This document shows, in pieces, positions 63,407-64,000 of a DNA stretch of 64,000 bases; positions within the stretch are counted from its first letter, which is position 1; each line of letters begins with the position of its first letter. Origin of the DNA: Acidobacteriota bacterium (GTDB lineage: Bacteria; Acidobacteriota; Terriglobia; UBA7540). The notes beneath the pieces were generated by a model. The model made no database searches. It saw nothing but the letters and a program-made list of their open reading frames with translations, and was not told the DNA's origin. A program made the translations under genes and the position numbers. The stretch covers positions 124,001-188,000 of the forward strand of contig JAMCXS010000022.1 in the NCBI GenBank assembly GCA_023474345.1, in the 5' to 3' direction.

Positions 63407-63859
63407 GCGATGCCAAGAGACCAGGTAATTTTTACCCGGTGTGCAGGGGTGGAGCAATTCGGCGATCTTTTTTGAATTCTCCGCCCCTGATAATTTTTTA
63501 ACAGACTGATAATACTGCACTTATAAATTTTCGACATTTATGCCCTCAAAATCCCAAATGTCTCATTTGGGGCCCTGCTGAGCATCTGTAGCCTACATAT
63601 GGGGCCTATTCGTGCCGGAAACTCCTTCAACGATGCACCCATTGAGCACTGGGGATTGGAAATCGGCGATTTGCGACTGGGCGGTTTAACGCGACAATCC
63701 CTCAATCGCCACTCCCCAATTCCTAATCCCGGCCTCGTCCTTCACGCCTGATGGTTTGTTCCCGCGATTGCACTTCCGGAGCGGTCAGGCGTAAGCTAAC
63801 GGCAGAGTCTGAGTCAAAATGAAAATTTCGCGTCAAGAGTCCGCTCGGAGGCGACGTCC
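63407..63859. other. Intergenic region
   Basis: About 450 bases before the last gene. AT-rich near 63480-63540 with no clear terminator. No gene is supported. Confidence 0.45.
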
Positions 63860-64000
63860 ATGGAAACCCGCAAACCGCATCGCAAAAAAGAAGATTACAA
63901 GCTGCGCACGCATTTAATCCACGGAAACTTCGAGAGCAAGAAGTGGGACTATGACCATCACGTGGTGCCGCCGGTTTCGCACACGACGGCGTACCGGCTG
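63860..64000 (+). CDS. Cys/Met-metabolism PLP enzyme, N-terminal part (cut by the window edge)
   Basis: 47 codons from ATG 63860, with GGAGG 8 bases upstream. The segment KLRTHLIHGNFESKKWDYDHHVVPPVSHTTAYRL has the LIHG...VPPVSHTTAY opening of cystathionine gamma-lyase/synthase and methionine gamma-lyase enzymes. The Lys that binds PLP lies beyond the edge, so the exact reaction cannot be set. Confidence 0.8.
   Translation, partial: METRKPHRKKEDYKLRTHLIHGNFESKKWDYDHHVVPPVSHTTAYRL

Overview
This 64 kb window looks like a chromosomal segment of an Acidobacteriota bacterium, probably a soil or sediment lineage of roughly 55-60% GC. The pointers are two VWFA proteins of the Acidobacteria-type TIGR03436 family, S41-like and He_PIG-repeat secreted proteins of acidobacterial style, lipid A genes using LpxI, and no actinobacterial or firmicute hallmarks. 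I saw no rRNA, CRISPR array, prophage or insertion sequence.

Layout. 0-7 kb is an accessory, partly decayed block: a truncated lipoprotein gene, a TIM-barrel secreted protein, and a minus-strand cassette of IclR regulator (pseudogene), DegT/DnrJ aminotransferase, unidentified remnant, two amidohydrolase paralogs (one without metal ligands) and a Gfo/Idh/MocA oxidoreductase (pseudogene). 7.3-20.3 kb holds tRNA-Leu, thiI and a set of exported proteins: a large Ig-repeat lipoprotein, an S41-like protein without catalytic residues, a CigR-like protein and two convergent VWFA proteins. It also holds a compact transcription unit for a 19-residue Lys/Ala peptide, then rmuC. 20.6-28.7 kb has a UvrD-type helicase-nuclease, enolase, phosphoglycerate mutase and a TPR protein.

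28.7-36.2 kb is a plus-strand housekeeping run: ispE, tRNA-Gln, prs, rplY, pth, rpsF, rpsR, rplI, dnaB, alr. 36.2-43.6 kb is a minus-strand histidine operon (hisI-hisG-LOG-hisD-hisC-hisB-hisH-hisF-hisA). It is preceded by what reads as a complete histidine attenuator: promoter, 23-codon leader with five consecutive His codons, antiterminator and terminator.

43.7-50 kb has a YfgM-like TPR protein, ETF-quinone oxidoreductase and a DUF374 acyltransferase, then a repeat-rich stretch with palindromic repeats and two broken genes. 50-54.5 kb is ammA, pgsA, hflX, hfq, miaA. 54.8-60.4 kb has a URO-D family protein, a TonB-like protein and the lipid A group (fabZ, lpxA, lpxI and a Gfo/Idh oxidoreductase that may be GnnA-like). 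60.8-64 kb has folD, coaE, a DUF1080 lipoprotein-like protein and the start of a Cys/Met-metabolism PLP enzyme.

The strongest candidates for something undescribed are the his attenuator, the autonomous 19-residue Lys/Ala peptide gene, the catalytically bare S41 protein, the dead/live amidohydrolase pair, and the dispersed GTAGCG-associated hairpin repeats. All calls come from reading the sequence; no database search was run.
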